DNA of 64,000 nucleotides from Chryseobacterium gleum (GCA_945902775.1 CAMDMY010000003.1:1-64000); one strand, 5' to 3'. Shown: positions 49,630 to 60,459, numbered from the stretch's first letter. Notes: generated by a model not told the origin, from the letters alone. A program made the numbers and translations.

Positions 49630-50210
49630 AATTTTAACCTCAACTTCGACAAGCTCAGTTGCCGTTAATTTATTTATACCAATCTCAATCTTAATTTCGA
49701 CAAGTTCAATTTCCGTTAATTAATAGCCATTCATTTTAAATGCCTCTAGCTTTAGCTGGAGGTAATAAAAAAATCAAATGAATCGGCTTTAGCCAAAATA
49801 ATAGTTACTATCATTTTATTTTAAGAATAACATTCTCTAGTTTTAATTCAGTATTTATAGGTTTTGGCTAAAGCCGATTTGTATGGAAATATTCTATTTG
49901 AATGGGCTGAAGCCGCATTCCAATTCAATCCTCAAAATGTGTATTAATTTTATAATAGGAGATAAATAAATCTTGATAATTATGAAAATGAAATAAAATT
50001 GGTCAAAAGATAATTGGAATAAAATAGAAATGATACAATAAAAAAATTACTTTTTTATCTATATAAGATTTCAATAGAAATTTAATACCAGCACCTCAAC
50101 TTCGACAAGCTCAGTTGCCGTTAATTTATTTATACCAATCTTAATTTCGACAAGCTCAGTTGCCGTTAATTTATTTATACTAATCTTAACTTCAACAAGA
50201 TTTAAATTAC
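49509..50210. repeat. Compound REP-like repeat array
   Basis: Direct repeats at 49509-49571 and 49900-49962; 49574-49625 and 50046-50098; about 45-bp ttcgacaagctcagttgccgttaatttatttata units from 49645, 49696, 50101, 50146; hairpins cctctagctttagctggagg (49743-49762), and aatcggctttagccaaaa (49781-49798) inverted to ttttggctaaagccgattt (49862-49880). Confidence 0.88.
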
Positions 50211-50213
50211 TAA

Positions 50214-51212
50214 TTACAAACCTTCAGAATCAGCTTTATGAAATTTCTTATTTGAAGTATGAATAAACGAAAATTCAAGTGCTTGAGTATCATACGATCT
50301 AAAATAAGTCAAAGGAGATGCATAACTCAATCTAAAAGTAGAATTTTTAACCATCAAACCGGCTTGAAAAACCAATGCTTTTTTATGCACCAAATTTATT
50401 CCAATAATTGGTTCATAATTCTCCTGCATAACATAATTCATTAATGCCCCAATATTATACTCATCCACTTTGTATTGATTCATATATAAAAATAGTGGTG
50501 TAATTTTAATTTTACTACTAACAGAATAGATAGCAGAAGCATGAACGTTAATTCGCATTCCAATTGTATTTGCAACAACTGTAGTTTCATCCTTTTTACC
50601 AATATGATAAACAGAAAATCCACTAGATATAACCAATTTATCGTTTTTTGATTTAGTACGATAATAAGCGCCAAAGTTGTAATCAAACTTATAATAACTC
50701 AATTGAGAATGTATTTCACCTGAAGGAATGTTATTATCGAAACCTGTACTAGAAGTTGGAGAATATTGAGAAGCATAAATAAACGTTTTAGTGTTCATAC
50801 TATTGTTCAATAAACCAGCTTGTAATCCAACGGAAAGATTGTGACGATTATTATCATCTTTAGATGAAATTATTCTATAAGATCCTGAAAGGAGAATGTT
50901 AAACGAATTAAATGCCCCGTCAACACTTCTATTATTACCAATAAACTGACCTATAGATAATCGATTATTCAATGGAACATCTATACCAACAGCTATAGAA
51001 TTAAATGAACTACTACTTTTTGAATAGGAAGCTGATTGATCTCTGTAATTAGCTGACAAAAGCACCCCTTTTTGTTTGTTTAATCTCTCACCTGTTAACG
51101 CAGGATTTAGATACAAAGGATTAGCATCAAATTGAGATAAATGGAAATCCTGAGCAAAAGAATTCGCAAGATTAAATAGAATCACTACTACAAAACAAAT
51201 TTTATTTTTCAT
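50214..51212 (-). CDS. PorP/SprF family type IX secretion-associated membrane protein
   Basis: QDFHLSQFDANPLYLNPALTGER...KGVLLSANYRDQ; beta-barrel-like C-terminus. Confidence 0.92.
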   Translation of the reverse strand: MKNKICFVVVILFNLANSFAQDFHLSQFDANPLYLNPALTGERLNKQKGVLLSANYRDQSASYSKSSSSFNSIAVGIDVPLNNRLSIGQFIGNNRSVDGAFNSFNILLSGSYRIISSKDDNNRHNLSVGLQAGLLNNSMNTKTFIYASQYSPTSSTGFDNNIPSGEIHSQLSYYKFDYNFGAYYRTKSKNDKLVISSGFSVYHIGKKDETTVVANTIGMRINVHASAIYSVSSKIKITPLFLYMNQYKVDEYNIGALMNYVMQENYEPIIGINLVHKKALVFQAGLMVKNSTFRLSYASPLTYFRSYDTQALEFSFIHTSNKKFHKADSEGL

Positions 51213-51231
51213 TATTTTAAACTGTTAATTT

Positions 51232-54231
51232 TTATCTAGTTAAGTTAACAATACCGAATAAATTGATGTTTTTTTCATCGACTGTTGTACCAGTAATTAA
51301 ATAATGATACGAACCTTCGGGTTGTAACTCCCCTTTATACGTTCCATCCCAACCAATCTCTTGAGAAATACTTTCAAAGATTAAATTTCCCCACTGATTA
51401 AAAATTTTGAAATTTAATTCTTTACAAGGGCCTCCTAGCAATTTAAATAAATCATTTTTCGAATCACCATTTGGAGAAAAAGCGGTTGGAAGAGCCAATT
51501 TTTTAGAACCTATAATAGTAATAGTATCACAAAATTTTGAAAAACAAAATTCGGAAGAGGAAGCGGTAAGACAAATTTCATATTTTGCCGAATCACTATA
51601 CGTATGAGTCGGATTAGTAATTCCTGAGAATGATAAATCACCAAAATCCCAATAATACTCTGTTGCACCAACTGATTTATTCAAGAAAGAAATAGGTAGA
51701 CCAGGAATTAAAGTTGATAACGTTTCAATTTTAAAATCAGCTATCGGCGCTTCCTTTAAAGAAATATACTTTGTTTTCACCAAAGAATCTAAACAACCTT
51801 GAGGCGAAGTTACAATATACTTTACTGTAAACGAGTCTATTGTAGTATAAATATGACTCGTGTCATTAGCTAATCCACTAGTTCCATCTCCAAAGTGCCA
51901 TTCGTAGGTAGAACCTACAGGAGCAGTTGATAAATCAGTAAATTCAACATCTTGAGGAATACAACCAACTAAAACATTTGCTTTGAAATTGACAACTGGT
52001 TTTTGATCAATAATCACATCTTTAGTAAATGAACTACTACAACCTTGATTCGATGTAGTTGTTAATTTAACTGAATACTTACCTGAAGAAGTATATACAA
52101 AAGAAGGGTTTTGAATAGTGCTTGAACTACCATTTCCAAAATCCCAATCCCAATTTGTAATTGTACCAGAAGTAATAACTGAGTTATCAGTGAAAAGTGT
52201 AGTAGAATTGGTACATCTATTTAATTCCGTAAAACTTGGGGATATAGCACTTAAAACATTAATATATCCTGTTTTAATTAATGAGTCACTACAACCACCT
52301 GGAGCAATAACAACTTCTTTTACAGTAAATGAACCATTCGTAGTGTAAACGTGGATTGGATTTTTAATAGTTGAAAAAGTATTATCTCCAAAATCCCAAT
52401 TATAGGTCGAACCAGTAGCTGTAGAGGAAAGGTCTCCAAAAGTAACGTTTAATGGAGTACAACCCGATAAAGTAGGAGTATTAAACTGTACAATTGGTTT
52501 AGAATTTATAATAAGTGTTTTTGTTAATGTACTTTGGCATCCAAAATTGGTTGTTGTGGTAAGTGTTACGGTATAACTTCCGTTAACAGAATATATGTGA
52601 GTAGGGTTTTGAAGTGACGAAGTAGAATTATCACCAAAATTCCAAGACCAAGAAATGATATTATTGGCAACGATAGTAGATTGATCAGTAAAAGAAATTA
52701 CTGTATTTACACATCCATTTGACATTGAGAAATCGGTAACGGTAGCATTTAAAACAGTCACATACGATGTTTTAATCAAAGAATCTTTACATCCACCTGG
52801 AGCAGTTACAACTTGTTTTATAGAATAAGATCTACTTGATAAAAAAGTATGAGATGGGGATTGATCTGCAGAAATTATGTAATCTCCAAAATCCCAATAA
52901 TAAGTTGACCCAGTATCCGTTGTTGAAAGATCGGTAAAATTAACATTCAAGGGTGAACAACCAGATAAATTATCTCCTTCAAACTGAACAATTGGTTTGT
53001 TATTTACAACAATCGTTTTTGAAATAGTACCTTTAGAACCAGTATTACTTGTAACTATTAATTTTACAGTGAAAGTTCCTGCAGTAGAATAAGTATGAGT
53101 AGGATTTTGAAGAGTTGATGTTAAATTATCCCCAAAATCCCAAGCCCAACTTGCGATCGAACCACCTGGAAAAGTAGAAACACTTGTGAAATTAACAGCT
53201 GTACCTTTACACTTATTAGGTGAAGAAGTAAAATTAGCAGTTGGTTTATCAATCACAACGTTAGTTGTAAAAGTATTCGTACAACCTACATTCGTTCGTG
53301 TTAATAATGAAACAGAATAAGTGCCTCCAAGATTATATTGATGAACAGGATCTTGTGATGTTGCTACATTTAAATCTCCAAAATTCCACTCCCAACTTAA
53401 TGTTGCTATATCAGGTAAAGGAAAAATATTAGTAAAATAAACACTGTCTTTGGTTTTATCAAAAACATGCGTAAAGTTAGAAATAGGCGATTTATTCACT
53501 ATTATCGATTTAGAGATCGAATCTTTACACCCTTCCGTAGTAATTGCAACCAACGAAACACTATAGGTGGATTCTTGACTATACTGTGTTGTAGCATTTT
53601 GTAGGGTAGATGTTAAACCATTACCAAAATACCATAAATAACTAGCAATTGTTCGCCCAAAAGAGGTAGAAGGATAAGTAAATGCAACATCAACTTTTGA
53701 ACAAACAGGACCAGAAGTAAAAGAAGTTTGATAAGAAGAAGATAATGGTGGTGTGATATAATTTTTACACGTATTACTATTCAACAGCGTACTAATAGAA
53801 TTAAAATCAGAAACATCAACTTTCGTACAACTAGAAGCCAATTGAAAACGTAAGTATAATAAAGTTGTATTATTAGGTGTTACATAATTAAGTGATGGGC
53901 CAGAAGTTGTATTTCTTAAAAATGCATCGGAAGGATTTAAATACGAAAGTGGATCTAATTGTGAAATTATTTTATTAGTGGAAATATAAGTAAGTTTGGT
54001 TTGATCAAATTTCATTCTAAAATCAAATGAACTAATTTGATTTGAAGAACGAATATAGATAGGTAAATCTAAATAATATAACGTTCCAGTATTAGAATAG
54101 ATTGCTTTCTGAAGATCAAAAAATAACGTATCATTTGCAAATGAAGGTGGTGGTGGTGGTGATGCTAATTCGGCTTTAGCTGAAATATCAATAAATGTAA
54201 AAAATGAAATAATAAATAGTAAAGTTCTCAT
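51232..54231 (-). CDS. Multi-PKD-domain surface protein with gliding-motility-type (type B) T9SS C-terminal domain
   Basis: Repeated WxFGD..SxxxxPxHxYxxxGxYxVxL units; C-terminal ALPTAFSPNGDSKNDLFKLLGGPCKELNFKIFNQWGNLIFES...GTYKGELQPEGSYHYLITGTTVD. Confidence 0.93.
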   Translation of the reverse strand: MRTLLFIISFFTFIDISAKAELASPPPPPSFANDTLFFDLQKAIYSNTGTLYYLDLPIYIRSSNQISSFDFRMKFDQTKLTYISTNKIISQLDPLSYLNPSDAFLRNTTSGPSLNYVTPNNTTLLYLRFQLASSCTKVDVSDFNSISTLLNSNTCKNYITPPLSSSYQTSFTSGPVCSKVDVAFTYPSTSFGRTIASYLWYFGNGLTSTLQNATTQYSQESTYSVSLVAITTEGCKDSISKSIIVNKSPISNFTHVFDKTKDSVYFTNIFPLPDIATLSWEWNFGDLNVATSQDPVHQYNLGGTYSVSLLTRTNVGCTNTFTTNVVIDKPTANFTSSPNKCKGTAVNFTSVSTFPGGSIASWAWDFGDNLTSTLQNPTHTYSTAGTFTVKLIVTSNTGSKGTISKTIVVNNKPIVQFEGDNLSGCSPLNVNFTDLSTTDTGSTYYWDFGDYIISADQSPSHTFLSSRSYSIKQVVTAPGGCKDSLIKTSYVTVLNATVTDFSMSNGCVNTVISFTDQSTIVANNIISWSWNFGDNSTSSLQNPTHIYSVNGSYTVTLTTTTNFGCQSTLTKTLIINSKPIVQFNTPTLSGCTPLNVTFGDLSSTATGSTYNWDFGDNTFSTIKNPIHVYTTNGSFTVKEVVIAPGGCSDSLIKTGYINVLSAISPSFTELNRCTNSTTLFTDNSVITSGTITNWDWDFGNGSSSTIQNPSFVYTSSGKYSVKLTTTSNQGCSSSFTKDVIIDQKPVVNFKANVLVGCIPQDVEFTDLSTAPVGSTYEWHFGDGTSGLANDTSHIYTTIDSFTVKYIVTSPQGCLDSLVKTKYISLKEAPIADFKIETLSTLIPGLPISFLNKSVGATEYYWDFGDLSFSGITNPTHTYSDSAKYEICLTASSSEFCFSKFCDTITIIGSKKLALPTAFSPNGDSKNDLFKLLGGPCKELNFKIFNQWGNLIFESISQEIGWDGTYKGELQPEGSYHYLITGTTVDEKNINLFGIVNLTR

Positions 54232-54338
54232 TATACAGAAAATTTTGAATCGTTTAAAACTGATGAACCCAAACTACGCTTAGTTGATATAGATTCCTCA
54301 GCATTCAAAATTAGACCTTTAATACTAACACAAAATAA

Positions 54339-54380
54339 AGCCAATGTTATTAATTTTTAAAGGAATTAATAACATTGGCT
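54339..54380. terminator. Terminator-like long hairpin
   Basis: AGCCAATGTTATTAAT ttttaaagga ATTAATAACATTGGCT, 16-bp perfect stem. Confidence 0.7.
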
Positions 54381-54405
54381 ACAAGGAAATCAGTGTAAAC
54401 AAAAA

Positions 54406-54433
54406 AAGGTCGTAATCCGAAGACTACGACCTT
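54406..54433. terminator. Second hairpin just downstream of the 54456 gene
   Basis: AAGGTCGTA atccgaagac TACGACCTT. Confidence 0.75.
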
Positions 54434-54455
54434 AATCGTTCAATCAATGTATAAA

Positions 54456-57400
54456 TTATTTATTTACTACGATTCTTTCAACAGAGTTGAAGTTTTCATT
54501 GTAAACTTTAACGATATACATACCATTAGAGAAATCAGAAACATTAATTTCTTGTTTCACATTTGCATTTAAAGTAGATGTAAACATTACTTGTTTACCT
54601 GTTAAATCAGTGATTTCAACTGTAGAATTTTCACCAGCAATAACATTTAAGATACCTGTTGTTGGGTTAGGGAAAATATTTACAGCATTCTCTGAAGCTT
54701 TGATAGAAGATAAACCTAAAGCACCTGTTCTCAATTCAACATTTGCATCTTTACCATTCAATAAAGCTCTGTATGTTGTGAAATCATCTGCAGAGATTGA
54801 TCCTTTTGATAAATCAAAACGAACAACTAATAAATCAGAATTTACATCAATTGCAGTTGTATTACTTGCAGTAAAACGTAACGTTTTATCGTTTGTGTTA
54901 TAATAACCTAAACCATCAACATTGTTTGAAACAACCGTTTCATTGAAAGAAAGATGATTCTCATCAAATGTTAATTGGAAGTCAAAAGATGTAACTGGTG
55001 TAGTTGAAACAATAGTAACAGGAACATCTACAGATGTACCATTTATTAAAGCTCTAGTGAAATCAAAAACTAAACGATCTCCAACTGCAACACTACTTTT
55101 AACTAATGCATTAGGAGTTGTTTCTAAGTTACCATCAACATCACCTAATAAAATACCTTTGTAAGTTTCAGCAGTAACTGCAGGACAGTTATTGAAATCA
55201 GTTACAGTAGCAGGTAAAGTAAAAGGAGTTACAGGAACTCTTGATTTAGAGAAACCAACACCATCATTTAAAGGGAAAGTAGCAGATATTTGGTATGCGC
55301 TGTTATTTTTAATTCTTAAAGAATCAACAAATATCCAATCTTTAGAAGCAGAACCATTAGATACACCTGCATTAGAATAATTCCAAGCTTGTCTGTATTC
55401 AGGAATTTTTAATACTGTTCTTTGTTGCATTTGAGAAATATCACCAGCACTAATAACACCATCTAAATTTACATCTAAAGCAATAACTTGGTAGATAGAA
55501 GGTGTAAAAGAAGGATCATTCAACAATAACAATTTTCCAAAAGCAGCATCTTGTCCAGTATAAATACCAAATAAATCTGTTGCTGGAGCAATATCTTTAT
55601 TGATACTAATTGCTAAACCATTTCTCATATCGTAAGAGAAAGTACCATTTACGTCTGGTTGAACAGCAGCGTTAGCGCTCAAAGCACCTGTATTAACGTC
55701 AGCACCAATTATATTTGTAATTAAATGATCATTTGGACTTGCTGCGTTGTAATTAATTGCACCATTTCCTTTCCAGAATTTTAAAGCTCCAACAAAGAAA
55801 TAATCTTTAAAAGTTATTGCTTTTCCAGAAGAAGCAGCTTTAGTAGAAACTCCAGTAATGTAACTTTCTTGTAAGAAAGGAACTGAAATTAAAGCTGTAT
55901 CAACAGATGCAAAGTTTACAGTTTTAGCAAACTCAACTGTGAAGATGTTACCAATACCATTGAACTCAGCATTAGCTGGTGCATTTGAATTGAAAGATAA
56001 AACGATGTTCATTTTACCATTTACAGCATCAATTGTATTTTGAGTTTCAACGTAAGTAGGGTTGATTAAGTTATTTAAAACTGTAATGTTTCCAGTTGGA
56101 GTAACTCTAGTTTTATCGTAGTTTAAAACGATATCGTATCCAATTACATCATTCACTGTATTTGTAGCAGCTGCAGCAACAGGAACATTGAAAAGCGCAG
56201 TATTACATTTTTGAGAAACAGTAACAACTTCATAAGGAAGTGCGTTTGGATCTGCAATGTTTAATGTTAAAACTGAAGATGTAGTAATTGCACCTTTGTT
56301 ATCTGTAGATTTAACAGTAATGTTTTTTAAACCTGGAGTACTTGTCCAATCATAAGAATATGGAGAAGTTACATCAGTAGCAATTGAAACATTGTTTATG
56401 AAAAATTCAACACCTGTAACAGTTCCATCAGAATCTGTAGCTGTAGCATTAATTGTAACTACTGTTGGAGCGATAATAGTAGCTGAAGCTAAAGGAGCTG
56501 TAATAACAGCAGTTGGAGGATTGTTTGCAGCAACTGAGATATTAGCGATTGAAGATGTTGTAGCTAAACCTAAATCATCTGTAGCAGTAGCTTTAATTGT
56601 GTGAGCACCTACCGTTGCAGTCCAATCATTTGTAAATGGAGATGCATTATCTACACCAACAGAAACATTATCAACAAAAAACTCTACTTGAGCAACAGTT
56701 CCATCAACATCACCAGCAGTTGCTGTTATAGCAATAACATCACCAACTATTGCAGTTGTAGCAGCAGAAACAGAAACTGTTGGAGCTTGGTTGTTTGCAA
56801 CTGAGAAGTTACGTGTAGAAGATTGTGTTTGATCAGCATCTGCTGAATTATCTGTAGCAATCGCATAAACAGTATGAGCACCTGCAACTGCAGTATAAGT
56901 AACTGTAGAAGATGTGAAAGGAGCTGTATTATCAGTACCTACAGAAACACCATCAACAAAAAACTCTACACTAGTAACTGATCCATCAGAATCTGTTGCA
57001 TTAGCAGTTAAATTCATAACTGTACCTGTAATAATAGAAGCATTATTTGCAGGAGAAGTCAAACTTACAACTGGTGGAATATTTGGCTCCAAAATTAAAG
57101 TAGGTATAGTTAACTCACCAGCTTGAGGATTAGAAGAAACATATTTTTGAGATACACCAGGTGTTGGAGTTCCAATTTGAACGTTTAATTCAAATCTAAA
57201 AACACCATCTGTTGTGAATTGTCCGATTAATACTCTATTTGTAGCAGTTGGACCAGTAACACCCGTTTGTGATGCAATCGCACCATTTGTAGATATAAAA
57301 GATCCACCAGCTGGTGCTTTATGAAAAATACCATTTGCTAAATTGATACCTGCAAAACTTGGAGTTTGAACAGTTGCATCAGCAAAATAACCATCTTGCG

Positions 57401-57899
57401 TATACAATGGAATACCCATTTTTACAGCATTGTTACGTAACAATGTGTTCGGTGATAAAATATTACTAGCACCATCAGTATCTTCAGCTTTCATTACACC
57501 TGCAAAACCATCTGCTGCAGCTCCAATAGAAAACCATGAATCTAAAGCTAAAAGATAATCCTGTCCAGAACCAGAACCTAAAACTGTAGGGTCGTATGCA
57601 TTAGGGATAAAAGAACTCCCACCAGCTGTTGGAGAATTAAAAAAAGTTGTTGATGATGTAACTTTTAAAGCGTGAGCAGCATCACCATACAATGCTTGAA
57701 ATTTATATCCAGTTAACATATCTACATAAACTCTATACGTAACAGAGTTTGGTGCTAACTTACCTCCTGATGCAGCAACATCTGCAGCATTCGCTATGTA
57801 GTATTTCTCTACAATAATGTTCTCTAATCCATTTTGAGCTTGGGCAAAACCACTAATAAGGGCAAGACCTAGACCAAAAATAATTCTACTTTTTTTCAT
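54456..57899 (-). CDS. Surface protein: novel N-terminal domain, three Ig-like repeats, dockerin-like motifs, T9SS type A sorting domain
   Basis: PPVVSLTSPANNASI...VTSVEFFVDGVSVGTDNTAPFT repeats; DVNLDGVISAGDISQMQQRT; C-terminal VNIFPNPTTGILNVIAGENSTVEITDLTGKQV...GMYIVKVYNENFNSVERIVVNK. Confidence 0.88.
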   Translation of the reverse strand: MKKSRIIFGLGLALISGFAQAQNGLENIIVEKYYIANAADVAASGGKLAPNSVTYRVYVDMLTGYKFQALYGDAAHALKVTSSTTFFNSPTAGGSSFIPNAYDPTVLGSGSGQDYLLALDSWFSIGAAADGFAGVMKAEDTDGASNILSPNTLLRNNAVKMGIPLYTQDGYFADATVQTPSFAGINLANGIFHKAPAGGSFISTNGAIASQTGVTGPTATNRVLIGQFTTDGVFRFELNVQIGTPTPGVSQKYVSSNPQAGELTIPTLILEPNIPPVVSLTSPANNASIITGTVMNLTANATDSDGSVTSVEFFVDGVSVGTDNTAPFTSSTVTYTAVAGAHTVYAIATDNSADADQTQSSTRNFSVANNQAPTVSVSAATTAIVGDVIAITATAGDVDGTVAQVEFFVDNVSVGVDNASPFTNDWTATVGAHTIKATATDDLGLATTSSIANISVAANNPPTAVITAPLASATIIAPTVVTINATATDSDGTVTGVEFFINNVSIATDVTSPYSYDWTSTPGLKNITVKSTDNKGAITTSSVLTLNIADPNALPYEVVTVSQKCNTALFNVPVAAAATNTVNDVIGYDIVLNYDKTRVTPTGNITVLNNLINPTYVETQNTIDAVNGKMNIVLSFNSNAPANAEFNGIGNIFTVEFAKTVNFASVDTALISVPFLQESYITGVSTKAASSGKAITFKDYFFVGALKFWKGNGAINYNAASPNDHLITNIIGADVNTGALSANAAVQPDVNGTFSYDMRNGLAISINKDIAPATDLFGIYTGQDAAFGKLLLLNDPSFTPSIYQVIALDVNLDGVISAGDISQMQQRTVLKIPEYRQAWNYSNAGVSNGSASKDWIFVDSLRIKNNSAYQISATFPLNDGVGFSKSRVPVTPFTLPATVTDFNNCPAVTAETYKGILLGDVDGNLETTPNALVKSSVAVGDRLVFDFTRALINGTSVDVPVTIVSTTPVTSFDFQLTFDENHLSFNETVVSNNVDGLGYYNTNDKTLRFTASNTTAIDVNSDLLVVRFDLSKGSISADDFTTYRALLNGKDANVELRTGALGLSSIKASENAVNIFPNPTTGILNVIAGENSTVEITDLTGKQVMFTSTLNANVKQEINVSDFSNGMYIVKVYNENFNSVERIVVNK

Positions 57900-58081
57900 T
57901 TTTTTAATTTTAAAAATTAATTATTCAACAAAACAAAAGTTCCCTAGTTAAACGTCGTTTATCAGATAATAATTATTTAAAGCTAGTGTGTATTATGAAT
58001 ATAAAAATTCTAAATAATCTGCTAGATTTTATTCTGAAATGAGGCTTAACTAAGGAACTTAGTTATTTTTATTCTTAGAAA

Positions 58082-60202
58082 TTAGTTACAAGCGTTTCCA
58101 AAGTTACCAATCAACTGTAAGAAATCTGTTACGTCTGTTGTTCCATCAGCATTGATATCTGTTGGACAAGCAACTAAACCTTTAGTAGCTCCTAAAACTT
58201 GAGAGTAAGACCAATCAGATAACCAGTTGTTTTTTGGATCTGAAGAAAATGCACCTCTATAAGCAGCAGCTCTGAAGAAACCATCAGTTGGGGCAGTTGG
58301 ACAACCTGCAACTGATAATGCTGGATTTGGCACTACATCATTTTGAACAGAAAATGCGTTAGTTGTATTATTTACAGTAAATTCATAGTTAAAACCAGGT
58401 AAATTATTACCAGCAACAATTACGTTTCCATCTGTAGTAGTAAATTTTGTTAATTGTGTTGCATCAAATGCTGTACCAGCTGCTGTTTTAGTTGCATCTA
58501 CTGCGGCAGGAGTAGTTGTACCAACAAATGTATTACATTTAATTTTTAATAAATCATTAGTCCAATTTGATAATGTATTAGGCAAACCAGCACCAGTATT
58601 AGCAGTTACAAGGTGTAAACCATTTCTAAAATTAGCAAAAACTGAATTGTAAATTTCACCTTCAGCACCATCTTTCATGCAAAGAGCTGCTAATGCAGTG
58701 TTATCAGTATTACCTACACTTTTACTATTACCAACCATTGTTACATTATAAATAACTGGGTGTGATTTTATACCTGTACCACTGTTATCATAAGTATCAG
58801 CTTCAAAACCACCATCAGAATCTGTAGATGCAGTATTATCTGTTTTCATACCAAAAATAAATTGTGCTTTACCAGACCAACCTAAATCGTAATCGATCAT
58901 ATCATCATTACCAAACAAAGTAGAAATATATTTTAAGTTAACTGTACCACCAAATAATTCGACGTTATCATCAGCACAAGAAACGATTTCAATGTGTTCA
59001 ATTGTAGTACCTCTTCCAACAGAAGCTAACGTTAAACCATTGATCTCAGCACCTACTGCTAAAATAGCACCAGAGTGACGGATAGAAACATATTTCATAA
59101 CACCTGAATTATCATTGTCATCAAAAGTGCTATTTCCAACGGCGTTATATACTCTAGCGAAATTTGTTTTACCTCCTGAAACATCAAATGGACCATAAGT
59201 GTTGTTTGCAAAAGTTGGAGCAGTTGCTACAGTATAAAAAGTTGTTGTTGTTGAAGGAGCTAAAGGATAAGTACCTGTAAAAGTATAATTTCCACTAATA
59301 GCAGCGATTAATGGTTTAGATAAAGTAATAGTTGCACCAACAACTGAAGTAACAGTTGTACCAGCATCAATACCTACACCCGAAATAGGAATACCATAAT
59401 ATGCATAATATGCAGCAGTTGCATTACTAAAAACAATAGTTGAAGAACCAATCACACCTGAACCTAATGCAGGTGCTACAGCAGTAGTTTGAGTACCTGT
59501 AGCTAACTCAAAAGAATAAGTGGATGAAGCTGGAGAAGTACCAGTAGCAATATTTGTAGGCGCAGATAATTGAACACCATACTGATCTTGAGTATTAGAA
59601 GAAGCAAAACCTTCAACTGTTCCTAGACCATCAGCAACAGCTAATTTACCAGAACCACCTGGAACGAAAGGACCGTTAGCAGCGAAAGTTAAGTTGTTTG
59701 TAGCTTTTCCTAAAACTACAACACCACCCCACTGACCTTTGTTAGCAATTGGGTAATCACCATCTAAAGCATCAGCTTCAGCAGTAAATATAACTTGACA
59801 ATCAGCTTGACCTTCAGCGTTAATTTTACCCCCTCTTTCAATAACTAATGCAGTAGCTTCAGCAGCTACAGCATTTACTCTACCTTTTAATACAGTACCA
59901 GGAGCAATGTTTATTACTTGTCCTGAAGGAATGTATATTTTTTTGTCAATGATATACATCTTATCACACGTTAATGTAGCACCTTGTGTTAACTCTCCAC
60001 CATAAGTACCAGCAATAGCAACATAACCAGGCAAAGATGACATCAGTACAGTATTTGCTGGAAGAGATCTAGTTGCAACAGAAGGACAACCACAAGCAGC
60101 TCCTACAGTTAAATTGTCTGTTTGCGCAAAACTTGGCGCAATAGAAGCAACCGCTATTGCAGCAGAAGCGACTAATTTTGAGATTTGTTTGTTTTTTTTC
60201 AT
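58082..60202 (-). CDS. Beta-helix-like surface protein, commonly TonB-receptor-associated family in Bacteroidota, with C-terminal dockerin-like motif
   Basis: KKIYIPSGQVINIAPGTVLKGR..ALVIERGGKINAEGQADCQVIFTAEAD..DGDYPIANKGQWGGVVVLGKA; MKYVSIRHSGAILAVGAEINGLTLASVGRGTTIEHIEIVSCADDNVELFGGTVNLKY; C-terminal DINADGTTDVTDFLQLIGNFGNACN. Confidence 0.75.
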   Translation of the reverse strand: MKKNKQISKLVASAAIAVASIAPSFAQTDNLTVGAACGCPSVATRSLPANTVLMSSLPGYVAIAGTYGGELTQGATLTCDKMYIIDKKIYIPSGQVINIAPGTVLKGRVNAVAAEATALVIERGGKINAEGQADCQVIFTAEADALDGDYPIANKGQWGGVVVLGKATNNLTFAANGPFVPGGSGKLAVADGLGTVEGFASSNTQDQYGVQLSAPTNIATGTSPASSTYSFELATGTQTTAVAPALGSGVIGSSTIVFSNATAAYYAYYGIPISGVGIDAGTTVTSVVGATITLSKPLIAAISGNYTFTGTYPLAPSTTTTFYTVATAPTFANNTYGPFDVSGGKTNFARVYNAVGNSTFDDNDNSGVMKYVSIRHSGAILAVGAEINGLTLASVGRGTTIEHIEIVSCADDNVELFGGTVNLKYISTLFGNDDMIDYDLGWSGKAQFIFGMKTDNTASTDSDGGFEADTYDNSGTGIKSHPVIYNVTMVGNSKSVGNTDNTALAALCMKDGAEGEIYNSVFANFRNGLHLVTANTGAGLPNTLSNWTNDLLKIKCNTFVGTTTPAAVDATKTAAGTAFDATQLTKFTTTDGNVIVAGNNLPGFNYEFTVNNTTNAFSVQNDVVPNPALSVAGCPTAPTDGFFRAAAYRGAFSSDPKNNWLSDWSYSQVLGATKGLVACPTDINADGTTDVTDFLQLIGNFGNACN

Positions 60203-60410
60203 TTTCTAATAGTTTAATTTTTTTACCTGAGCATAACCCTATACTCATTTTGCGATACAAATATCGGGAAGGTTCACTAGAAAGCTATAAAGAGTATATT
60301 ATCAAAAAAATATTTTTTTTGTGATTTCGTGTTTAGATTATGTTATCAAAAACGAGCTTAATATTAATTGAATTAACATTACGTTAATATAAAAAAAGTG
60401 GCACAAAAAA

Positions 60411-60435
60411 AAGCTACCTCACAGTGAGATAGCTT
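60411..60435. terminator. Terminator-like hairpin downstream of the 60460 gene
   Basis: AAGCTAcCTCAC a GTGAGaTAGCTT. Confidence 0.6.
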
Positions 60436-60459
60436 ATTAATAGAATAATAAAATGCTTT

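Noticed and set aside
56392-57126. Plus-strand ORFs inside the Ig-like protein gene
   Set aside because: Antisense of a repetitive gene; repeated peptides mirror the Ig repeats.
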